A stretch of DNA of 39,350 nucleotides from Planctomycetia bacterium (GTDB lineage: Bacteria; Planctomycetota; Phycisphaerae; Phycisphaerales; SM1A02): contig SYAD01000149.1 of the NCBI GenBank assembly GCA_005789005.1, positions 1-39,350 on the forward strand. Reading direction: 5' to 3'. Position numbers and translations under genes: made by a program. Positions 25,407-32,769 of the stretch are shown piece by piece (the first letter of the stretch is position 1; the number at the start of each line of letters is the position of its first letter). Below the pieces are notes generated by a model. It was not told where the DNA came from. It saw only the letters and a list, made by a program, of their open reading frames with translations, and searched no databases.

Positions 25407-26576
25407 ATGACATTGCGCTATCTCACCGCCGGTGAAAGTCACGGACCAGGTTTGCTTGCAATTGTGGAGGGAATCCCCGCGGGCCTTTCCATTGACAGTG
25501 AGTTCATCAACGGCGAATTGCAGCGCCGTCAAGCGGGCTATGGTCGCGGCGCGCGACAGCGCATTGAGACCGACAAGGCGGAATTTATTTCGGGCGTTCG
25601 CCGCGGCGTGTCCATGGGCGGTCCAATCGCCATGCGAATTCCCAATGAAGACAATCGCCTTGATGACGCGGCGAAAACTCCTTCGGTTTCGCGTCCGCGT
25701 CCTGGCCACGCCGATCTTGCCGGCAGCGTGAAATGGCTCACCACCGATTGCCGCGAAACATTGGAGCGGGCCAGCGCGCGTGAAACCGCGGCGCGCGTCG
25801 CGGCCGGCGCGCTTGCGAATTGTTTTCTGCGTGAGTTTGGTATTCAAACATGTGGCTTTGTGCGCGCCGCGCTTGATGTCCGCTGGACTGGCGAAGTCAC
25901 CGCGCATTCATGGCCCGCGCAACTTGCTGCGCGCAATGCAAGCGACGTTGGAATTCCCTGTGACGCAACAAGCGCGCAACTGATCGATCGCATTCATCAA
26001 GCCAAGGTTGACAAGGACACGGTTGGTGGATTGGTTGAAGCGCAAGTGTTCAATTGCCCAATTGGTCTTGGTTCATGCGTGCAGTGGCACGAACGATTGG
26101 ACTCGCGCTTGGCTGGCGCAGTGATGGGTATTCAAGCTTTCAAGGCCGTTGAAATTGGTCTTGGTCGTGAGTGCGCATTCCGAACTGGAAGTCAAGTGCA
26201 CGATGCGATTCAGTATGACGCGTCAAAGAAAAACGAATCACATCTTGGATTTGTACGGCCAACCAACAACGCCGGCGGACTTGAAGGCGGCATGACCAAT
26301 GGAATGCCTGTGGTCGTGACCGGCACCATGAAGCCCATCAGTACGTTGCTTCGAGGCATGCCAAGCGTTGATTTAAACACCAAGGAATCCGTCATGAGCG
26401 CGTATGAGCGTTCCGATGTCAGCGCCATTGCCGCGGCGAGCGTGGTGATGGAGCATGTTGTTGCGTTTGAAATAGCCCGCGCGTTCCTGGAAAAATTTTC
26501 CGGCGATTCCATGACGCAAGTGAAAGCGTCTTACGCGGCGTACATGGAATTGGCGCGCCGCTTGCCGCTCGTTTGA
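25407..26576 (+). CDS. aroC: Chorismate synthase
   Basis: 389 residues. It makes chorismate from EPSP using reduced FMN, the last common step for aromatic amino acids and folate. Motifs: L-T-A-G-E-S-H-G-P-G-L (FMN and catalytic His), R-R-Q-A-G-Y-G-R-G-A-R-Q, E-F-I-S-G-V-R-R-G, R-P-G-H-A-D, E-R-A-S-A-R-E-T-A-A-R-V-A-A-G-A, N-N-A-G-G-L-E-G-G-M-T-N-G, and E-R-S-D-V-S-A-I. It is the third gene of the aroDE-MFS-aroC run. A structured terminator-like element begins 15 bases after its stop. Confidence 0.97.
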   Translation: MTLRYLTAGESHGPGLLAIVEGIPAGLSIDSEFINGELQRRQAGYGRGARQRIETDKAEFISGVRRGVSMGGPIAMRIPNEDNRLDDAAKTPSVSRPRPGHADLAGSVKWLTTDCRETLERASARETAARVAAGALANCFLREFGIQTCGFVRAALDVRWTGEVTAHSWPAQLAARNASDVGIPCDATSAQLIDRIHQAKVDKDTVGGLVEAQVFNCPIGLGSCVQWHERLDSRLAGAVMGIQAFKAVEIGLGRECAFRTGSQVHDAIQYDASKKNESHLGFVRPTNNAGGLEGGMTNGMPVVVTGTMKPISTLLRGMPSVDLNTKESVMSAYERSDVSAIAAASVVMEHVVAFEIARAFLEKFSGDSMTQVKASYAAYMELARRLPLV

Positions 26577-26590
26577 TTTCTCTTTATCTC

Positions 26591-26660
26591 CCGTTTAGGC
26601 AAGTTCAGGCACTTAAATGCTTGGGCTGATAACCCCAAGGGACTCGCCAGCGGTTTTTTT
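26591..26660 (+). terminator. Structured terminator-like RNA element after aroC
   Basis: A long closing stem (CCG 26591-93/CGG 26651-53; GGC 598-600/GCC 646-648; AGTTC 602-606/GGACT 640-644) encloses a 13-base purine-rich stretch and an inner hairpin (CTTGGG 26620-25/CCCAAG 26634-39, loop CTGATAAC). It ends in seven T residues (26654-60). The T-tract supports Rho-independent termination. The branched structure is more elaborate than a simple terminator and could be a small RNA or a conditional element. Confidence 0.65.
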
Positions 26661-26738
26661 ATCCTTCAACTTTAAGAAAATTTCCAATTAAACTTGATCT
26701 TTTATTTCTGGTTGCGATATTCACGTTGGAGGTTTGAA

Positions 26739-27005
26739 ATGACTATGAAAACGCCAATCGCACGAGCAGTATTCGAGTATCCATGCTCTTGGGGCTACAG
26801 CCTGATCGCTGGCCAAGAAGCGCATTTGCACTTGGCTATTCGGCAGACATTTGGGCAGCACCCAGTCAAAATTGGAGAGCTTCGCAAGAGTTCCGGCGGT
26901 CGTTGGTGCGCTTTGAACGTGGACACCACCGTCACGGACGAATCGCAACGACAAGGCTTCTTGGACACGCTTCGCAAGTGCGTTGGAATTCGTTATGTGC
27001 TGTAA
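26739..27005 (+). CDS. DUF493 (YbeD-like) family protein
   Basis: 88 residues from ATG 26739. GGAGG lies about six bases upstream and decides this start over the longer frame from 26694. The sequence fits the DUF493 fold: F-E-Y-P-C-S-W-G-Y-S-L-I-A, a helix with L-A-I-R-Q-T-F-G, then K-S-S-G-G-R-W-C-A-L-N-V-D-T-T-V and a second helix Q-R-Q-G-F-L-D-T-L-R. The family is a small ferredoxin-like domain; the E. coli member YbeD lies beside lipoate genes and its role is unclear. Here no lipoate gene is near. A weak promoter (TTGATC 26694, GATATT 26716, spacing 16) may serve it. Confidence 0.8.
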   Translation: MTMKTPIARAVFEYPCSWGYSLIAGQEAHLHLAIRQTFGQHPVKIGELRKSSGGRWCALNVDTTVTDESQRQGFLDTLRKCVGIRYVL

Positions 27006-27017
27006 ATCTTGTACCCA

Positions 27018-27036
27018 AAGGCGATTCAATCGCCTT
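27018..27036. promoter_or_regulatory. Perfect inverted repeat after the DUF493 gene
   Basis: AAGGCGATTCAATCGCCTT is a perfect 19-base palindrome centred on one C, 13 bases after the DUF493 stop. It can form a strong short hairpin but is followed by GATTGATCG rather than a T-run. It may be a Rho-independent-like stop, a processing site or an operator for the dockerin gene. Confidence 0.45.
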
Positions 27037-27243
27037 GATTGATCGTTTGGTTGGTTTATTCCGTCTGTGAACTGAAATATCAAATCACTTGTTCTTTGCA
27101 ACTTGACTGAAAATAATTAGAGTCGATTCTCTTGATGATTGAAAACTTAAGACCAGATGTGGCCCCGCAGGCACCTGGTCGAACGTTTCGTCCATCCACT
27201 CCCGCGCCGACCACATCAGGTCGTGCAACAAGGAGTCGACGAA

Positions 27244-28929
27244 ATGAAATTCACTTCCCACATCAAAAATTGCGCCCGCCAAACTCACACACTTGCACGT
27301 ACGTTGTCAATGTTGCTTTTGTGTGCCGCAGCCACCAACAGTTCAGCCGCCCCAGTGAAGGCGTTGACTTGGGGAAGCGTTGATAAAGCTTGCACCCAAC
27401 AAACACAAATGGTGATGGTGGATTTTCCACAGACCGGTGCATGGGCAGCGGCGCGAACAAAGAATCAACCAACCGGCCAGCGCGTGTTGTTGCTCCGCTT
27501 CTTTGTTGACGATTTGACACAGCATCCATCTGATCGTTGCATCGCAACCAATGCAAAAGGTGTTTCGACAATCACCCCATACCAAAGTCCATTTCTCACC
27601 AACGGCATCAAGCGTTCACAGGCCCGCATTGAAAAGTTCTTTGATGAATTTAAAGCCGCGGGCGGCGTGGTTGATTACGTGATCTTTGACAACGAAAATT
27701 ATCTTGCCGCCTGGGTGATGGGCATGAATGCCTTGCAAGCCATTGAAAATGACTCACGCTTTAAATCAAGCTACGGAAAGACAATTGGCTTTAAGGTGAG
27801 TCAGATTCAGTGGGGCAATGTGTATCACGCAACTTGGGATGCTTTAATGATTGGCATTGTTGACGCCGCCATGAATACTTCGGCATACGCTCCTGTAAAG
27901 AAGCGATTTCCAAATGCTCGAGTAGCGAATTACGAGTCATGCGTACTGAAACAAGCCAATGCTGCCCCTAATTGCCTTGGTCGACCAATGTGGAATCAGT
28001 CAGCTAGTTTCGGAACTGATGATGCGCCAAGTTATTATGGTCAATCAACTCCAACCATGGCCGCGGCAAAATTCGACGGCGTGAATGCGATTGGTTCCAA
28101 GCCAGAGGATCAACTCCGTTTCCAACTCCATCGCATGCGTTCTGTGAGTAAAAGTTCAAATGGCGCTCGTTCACAAATGCCTTGGATTGCGCACCGCCAA
28201 TTTGGCAAGCTTGCATATTGGGGTCCATCTGAATGCCCAATGAGCGGCACAATGTATTGGGATGAAATGGTGATTCAACAAGTGATGCACGGCGCCGACA
28301 CCTTGCAGGTTTTCAATGCCGACGCGTGGGAAGTTGGTTCCGATCCAAAGATGTTCAATCCAAAGGAAGATCAATTCGCGCTCGAGTCAATCATCACGGA
28401 TCTCAATAAGCGTCTTGGCACGAATCCAGGCGCAAGCCGTTGGTTCTCCGTAACTGGTTGGGCCGACAAAGTCTTTATCACCGGCCGCATGCTTTCCAAC
28501 GGAACACTTTGGAGAATTTCATTCACCGATGGTGTCAACTCTATTGCTCTTCCTTTAAGGGACGGAACAATCCAAATCGTCACCCGCGAAGAAGGCACCG
28601 CTGGCGCATGGTTCTTTGAGAGCTACACCAACCAAGTCACTGTACGTCAAGACAAAAGTGATGTTGCGTTCATGGTTGTGGACGACTCGGTTATTCAAGC
28701 TGATTTAAATAATGATTCACAAATCAATTCAGCCGACATGCAGTTGCTGGCCGCCGCAATGGGAAGCACTGGCGAGCATGCCGCGGATTTGAATAAGGAT
28801 GGCGTGGTTAATCAAGCGGATCAAAGCAAAATGACTTTGGTACGAACCACTCTTGTTGCGCAGGCAAGGAAAACAATCAGGGGCACAACTCCAATTGTGC
28901 AATCAAACACCCAGGTTGCGATGAAATAA
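27244..28929 (+). CDS. Exported protein of unknown class with C-terminal dockerin type I repeats
   Basis: 561 residues from ATG 27244, with AGGAG eight to ten bases upstream. The signal peptide contains T-L-S-M-L-L-L-C-A-A-A, with probable cleavage after S-S-A-A. Residues about 35-475 are one large domain that I do not recognise. It has aromatic and Asp/Asn-rich stretches such as Y-V-I-F-D-N-E-N-Y-L, G-F-K-V-S-Q-I-Q-W-G-N and P-W-I-A-H-R-Q-F-G, reminiscent of a TIM-barrel glycoside hydrolase but without a provable catalytic pair. Residues 486-530 hold two dockerin calcium loops (A-D-L-N-N-D-S-Q-I-N and A-D-L-N-K-D-G-V-V-N). Dockerins bind cohesins or, in planctomycetes, often unknown partners. 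Codon use is visibly poorer in GCG/CGC than in its neighbours, which may reflect transfer. A 238-base leader precedes it. Confidence 0.85.
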   Translation: MKFTSHIKNCARQTHTLARTLSMLLLCAAATNSSAAPVKALTWGSVDKACTQQTQMVMVDFPQTGAWAAARTKNQPTGQRVLLLRFFVDDLTQHPSDRCIATNAKGVSTITPYQSPFLTNGIKRSQARIEKFFDEFKAAGGVVDYVIFDNENYLAAWVMGMNALQAIENDSRFKSSYGKTIGFKVSQIQWGNVYHATWDALMIGIVDAAMNTSAYAPVKKRFPNARVANYESCVLKQANAAPNCLGRPMWNQSASFGTDDAPSYYGQSTPTMAAAKFDGVNAIGSKPEDQLRFQLHRMRSVSKSSNGARSQMPWIAHRQFGKLAYWGPSECPMSGTMYWDEMVIQQVMHGADTLQVFNADAWEVGSDPKMFNPKEDQFALESIITDLNKRLGTNPGASRWFSVTGWADKVFITGRMLSNGTLWRISFTDGVNSIALPLRDGTIQIVTREEGTAGAWFFESYTNQVTVRQDKSDVAFMVVDDSVIQADLNNDSQINSADMQLLAAAMGSTGEHAADLNKDGVVNQADQSKMTLVRTTLVAQARKTIRGTTPIVQSNTQVAMK

Positions 28930-28930
28930 T

Positions 28931-30748
28931 TCACGCTTGCGAAAGCGGAACTGGCGGCGATGCCGGAGCAGGGTGGTACAGAACCCTGCTTCGCAAGGCT
29001 TCAAACAGGGAAGTTAATTCGCGCGCCGGAATAGTTCCCACCAGCGAACTCGGCATTGAAAGTTGGCAGCCGTATTCCGCGGCTTTCGCCAATGCTTCGG
29101 TGGCGCTTCTGCGATCGCCGCGCAGGGAGAACGCGAGTCCCAGCGCCCACCATGCATCTGCAAACTGCGGCACCGATTGGGTTGCCGCCCGAAACGCGCG
29201 GCCGGCCTCGATGGGATTTCGCTCGCTTGTGAGATATGAAACACCCATGTTGAAATGAACCCAAGCATTTGTGGCGTCGCCTTGAAGAAGTCCCCGACAT
29301 AATCGCAAAGCGTCTTGGTGGCCATTCAAACCCAGCGACAAAGATGCGACCGCTTCGTTCATCAGACATGCGTGCGCGTTTTTGTCGGAGTTCGCCGCCT
29401 CTTGAAATGCTTGACGCGCTCCTGTCCACGCACTCGCGGCGAGCAAACGAACGCCGCGCTCAAAATGAATCGGCATCGCTTGGAGGTCGTTTGTTGAAAC
29501 GACTATTGTCGACACCTTCGCAAGATTTGGTTCTGAATCCATCGCAAGCGAGAAGGGTTCAGGCGCGGTGGTTTGTTGTGGTGGCGAAGCCGAAGAAATT
29601 TCCTTCTGTGAAGCCGCCATTTGATTTGGAAATATTTGTTGGGCAATGATTGCGATGGACTCGGGAATTTCAAATCGCACCACGCGCAAACGTTTGGACT
29701 TCAATCGAGCCACGGATGGCTTTCTGCGGCCGCCACCAATCTCCATTGGCAATTCATCCGCCATGGTGGTGATGGTCAACAAAACTCCATCGCCATAATG
29801 ACGAAACCAACGATGTCCCTCCGGCGCGGCATCGTGGCCGCGCACCATTCGAACCACGGGTATCTCAAATATTCGATTTAAGGACTGCAAGGATTTTGCA
29901 AAGTCCTCGGGCTTTGCAGACACTTCGCCCGATATTGCCGACGGAATGACTTGCGGCTCTCGCGGATGTAGCCGGTCTAACGCAAATGCTCGCAGAACAA
30001 TTGGTTGCGACTCCAGTGTCCGCGCATTCTCAATCGCCGCCAAAATTGATTCGCGCGGAAGCGCGCTATGCGCCAGCAACATTCCATCTGGGCAGATCAC
30101 TGCCACGGGAATTTTTTCAACAAAATCAGAAAATGCGCGCGCCAGATTACGCAGCGAATTTTGAAGCGCGTCAGGCACGGGCATGTCCGCCAGGCCGCGC
30201 GGCTTGCGGTCATCTATTGCTATTTCATTCTCCAAAGTCAGCGCAAGTTCCCGATCGCCGGCGATAAAAATAGTGCGGCTGGGCGCGGTGGCGAATCGCT
30301 CAAGCGCGATCGCCAAACACGCGGCGTCGCCCAAAGTTCCAGCGGCTAAGTCGCCAAGAAAAACAATTTGCGGGGAGCGACCTCTTCCCGTGGCCTCATC
30401 AATAAACCCAAGAACAGTTTCAAGTGCCAACACATCTCCCCGCACATCTCCAATGATCCAGAACGCCTCCTCCTCTGAAATTTCATTCAGTCGAAGAACA
30501 CGTCTGCCAATGGGACGGAATTCCGCGCCCATCGCGCCAGGACCAGATCCCACCAATTGATTCGCTGCCTGCACCGCGTCAAATGCCCGATGCAGCGTTC
30601 GCCCGGTATCGCCCCACATAGCCACGCGTTGACGAACCCTCTCCAAAATAAGTTTGGCTCTTGGTTCGGTTAAATCAACCGTCACCAATGGTCCCGGAGG
30701 CGGAACGGTAGGGGTTAAATCTTCGCTTTGGAAAGGAGACACAAACAA
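28931..30748 (-). CDS. Degenerate PPP-type phosphatase domain fused to TPRs
   Basis: 605 residues from a TTG at 30748. The next ATG would be at residue 44, and no good ribosome site marks either. Residues about 93-330 follow the PPP metallophosphoesterase order, but several ligands are replaced: I-I-G-D-V-R-G-D instead of GDxHG (His to Arg103), L-G-D-L-A-A-G instead of GDxVDRG (132-137), and I-A-G-D-R-E instead of GNHE (163-167). Asp101, Asp133, L-L-A-H-S (His227) and R-G-H-D (His305) remain. Residues about 430-575 are TPRs (A-W-V-H-F-N-M-G-V-S-Y-L and A-D-A-W-W-A-L-G-L-A-F-S-L-R-G-D). No signal peptide is seen. It may be a pseudophosphatase scaffold or use altered metal binding. Confidence 0.8.
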   Translation of the reverse strand: MFVSPFQSEDLTPTVPPPGPLVTVDLTEPRAKLILERVRQRVAMWGDTGRTLHRAFDAVQAANQLVGSGPGAMGAEFRPIGRRVLRLNEISEEEAFWIIGDVRGDVLALETVLGFIDEATGRGRSPQIVFLGDLAAGTLGDAACLAIALERFATAPSRTIFIAGDRELALTLENEIAIDDRKPRGLADMPVPDALQNSLRNLARAFSDFVEKIPVAVICPDGMLLAHSALPRESILAAIENARTLESQPIVLRAFALDRLHPREPQVIPSAISGEVSAKPEDFAKSLQSLNRIFEIPVVRMVRGHDAAPEGHRWFRHYGDGVLLTITTMADELPMEIGGGRRKPSVARLKSKRLRVVRFEIPESIAIIAQQIFPNQMAASQKEISSASPPQQTTAPEPFSLAMDSEPNLAKVSTIVVSTNDLQAMPIHFERGVRLLAASAWTGARQAFQEAANSDKNAHACLMNEAVASLSLGLNGHQDALRLCRGLLQGDATNAWVHFNMGVSYLTSERNPIEAGRAFRAATQSVPQFADAWWALGLAFSLRGDRRSATEALAKAAEYGCQLSMPSSLVGTIPARELTSLFEALRSRVLYHPAPASPPVPLSQA

Positions 30749-30808
30749 ATACTAACGAGGGAATCTGCGTTGTTGAATTCACGCCATAATTGTGCCTACT
30801 ATGGGTGC

Positions 30809-31429
30809 ATGAAACGAAACATCACATCCGCAATTCTTGGCGCAATAGCGGCGGTCACTGGATTTGCGTGCGCCCAATCCGCTCCGCAAAATGCCGAGCT
30901 TATTCAAAAATGGAAGGATCGCAGCATGTATTCAATTAAAGCAACCACACTCGACGGAGCGCCCGCGGATCTTTCGCAATATCAAGGCAAAGTTGTCTTG
31001 GTCGTGAATGTCGCAAGTCGTTGCGGCTTCACAGGTCAATATGCCGGTCTACAAAAGTTGTATGACACCTACAAAGACAAAGGACTTGTGGTGCTTGGAA
31101 TTCCAAGCAATGATTTTGGCGGTCAAGAGCCGGGCAGCGAAAAAGAAATCAAGGAATTTTGCTCCTCTAAATATTCCGTGACATTTCCAATGTTGTCCAA
31201 GGAGCAAACCAAGCCTGGACCAGGCCAAAGCGAAATTTATGAATTTCTTGGAACTCGAATCGGCAAATTGCCCGGATGGAATTTCAGCAAATATGTGGTC
31301 AACAAGCAGGGGCAACCGATCGCATTTTATGCCAGCAATGTTGCGCCCGATGACAAGGCGTTGTTGGCCGCGATCGAGCAAGTTCTGGGTTTAAAACCAG
31401 CCGAGCCTTCCGAGCCGAAGCAAAAATAA
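30809..31429 (+). CDS. Exported glutathione-peroxidase family thiol peroxidase
   Basis: 206 residues from ATG 30809. The frame opens at 30728 inside the divergent gene's start region and is not used. The signal peptide ends in F-A-C-A-Q-S. The peroxidase core has N-V-A-S-R-C-G-F-T-G-Q-Y (peroxidatic Cys), P-S-N-D-F-G-G-Q-E-P-G-S (Gln), and P-G-W-N-F-S-K-Y (Trp-Asn), completing the catalytic tetrad. K-E-F-C-S-S is the place of the resolving Cys in thioredoxin-dependent members, so thioredoxin may be the true reductant. It would remove peroxides in the periplasm. The C-terminus ends in a short Glu/Lys-rich tail. Confidence 0.93.
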   Translation: MKRNITSAILGAIAAVTGFACAQSAPQNAELIQKWKDRSMYSIKATTLDGAPADLSQYQGKVVLVVNVASRCGFTGQYAGLQKLYDTYKDKGLVVLGIPSNDFGGQEPGSEKEIKEFCSSKYSVTFPMLSKEQTKPGPGQSEIYEFLGTRIGKLPGWNFSKYVVNKQGQPIAFYASNVAPDDKALLAAIEQVLGLKPAEPSEPKQK

Positions 31430-31451
31430 ATTTTTGCATCACGCCAATGAT

Positions 31452-32639
31452 TCACAGTGGCGTTTCGTGAATATTTTTCTCGAGTTGCTTTGCTGTGATT
31501 CTGCGTAGAGGCAGAAGCACTTCCGTTGTTACCGCCGCCGCCAACAGCGAAACGCCCATCCAATTTGGAAGCACGCCAATCATTAAAGCCGTCGAGGCCA
31601 GCGCGGCTTGTGGCAATGGCGCGCTGGAAATTGCCAACGCCACGCGCAATGAACGCAGCCACGGAACTGCCAGCGTTAATGCAAATCCACTTGCCGCCGC
31701 GATCCATCGCAAATCTTCCCCGGCGAAATAAAGTCCCACTGTCGGCGCCACTCGAAATTCGTGCAACACATCAACGCGGCTTAAAGCGATCGCAACCGCC
31801 GCCGCCGTGGCTGGTCCAAAACTGCGCGATAAAAATGTATTGGGAAGATCGCGTAATCCCCACGCGGCCAACATGGTTCCCCAAGGCAGCAACCACGCCG
31901 CGGCCGAATCAAATTCCATTCCCCAAGCCGCCATGCAAGCCACTGTGAATGAAATAAATCCAGCGCAGCCTCGGGCCGCGTCAATAGATGAGGAATTTTC
32001 CGCAAGCAAGCCCATTGTCATCCAGCGTTCAGTGCCGCGGGGCAACGCCGCGCCAAACGCCACGGTGGCCGCCGCAACAAGGCTCCATGTTGCAAGCACT
32101 TCTTGCGTTTCAATTTTGGCCACCAGAAAAACCACAGCGATTGGAATTAAAACCGTCCATGCTCCGATGGCCAATCCGCCGCTCATCCACCAACGTATGC
32201 GACCGGACATAGGTGATCGCGCCAACGTGACGGTCGCGGTCAGCAATGCGACCACCCATAAGGCTCCGTGATCAAATGCGGTTCGGCTTTCTTGCAGGCG
32301 AATTTCCGCACTTTGGCGCGCGGCGTCAAGTTCAATCACAACAGACTCCGCGGGAACTGTTTGAGTTGTTGTGGCGGCGAGTAACAATGCCTCGGTGGCG
32401 CGTTGCGATCGTAAAACTTCTTTGCGCTCCTCTAAGCATCCATCAATGAGACGATCGTATAAATGCGGCAATGCTTTGGCGGCGCAGAGCGGACCAAAGA
32501 ACACGCCAACACATATCCCCGCCGCAATCCAGGAGTTTTTCCAGCCAGCCGCGCGCAACAACCACGCCAACGCCGCCGCCGTGGCGCCCACCAGTACGGC
32601 GCCAGAAATGGACCACGTGATAATTTCGGGAGTCAACAC
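31452..32639 (-). CDS. Multi-pass membrane protein, unrecognised
   Basis: 395 residues. Two N-terminal membrane segments (I-S-G-A-V-L-V-G-A-T-A-A-A-L-A-W and W-I-A-A-G-I-C-V-G-V-F-F-G) are followed by a hydrophilic helical stretch (about residues 58-122, including R-L-I-D-G-C-L-E-E-R-K-E-V and a Thr-rich part). About eight further membrane segments run to the C-terminus. There is a L-P-R-G-T-E-R-W motif in the middle and a basic tail (L-R-R-I-T-A-K-Q-L-E-K). No transporter or enzyme signature is evident. It could be a cation antiporter-like or enzyme-associated membrane protein. It faces the peroxidase gene tail to tail with 22 bases between. Confidence 0.75.
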   Translation of the reverse strand: MLTPEIITWSISGAVLVGATAAALAWLLRAAGWKNSWIAAGICVGVFFGPLCAAKALPHLYDRLIDGCLEERKEVLRSQRATEALLLAATTTQTVPAESVVIELDAARQSAEIRLQESRTAFDHGALWVVALLTATVTLARSPMSGRIRWWMSGGLAIGAWTVLIPIAVVFLVAKIETQEVLATWSLVAAATVAFGAALPRGTERWMTMGLLAENSSSIDAARGCAGFISFTVACMAAWGMEFDSAAAWLLPWGTMLAAWGLRDLPNTFLSRSFGPATAAAVAIALSRVDVLHEFRVAPTVGLYFAGEDLRWIAAASGFALTLAVPWLRSLRVALAISSAPLPQAALASTALMIGVLPNWMGVSLLAAAVTTEVLLPLRRITAKQLEKNIHETPL

Positions 32640-32769
32640 TCCCGTACAGTAGTTGCTCGGAGGGGTTTTATGCGAGGCTAGGAAAGTTCATCTTCAAGTT
32701 TTTACTTTGGCTCAATTCAATTCTAAACTTCAACTCGGTTCTGCGCACAATTTGCTCGAAAGATTTCCA

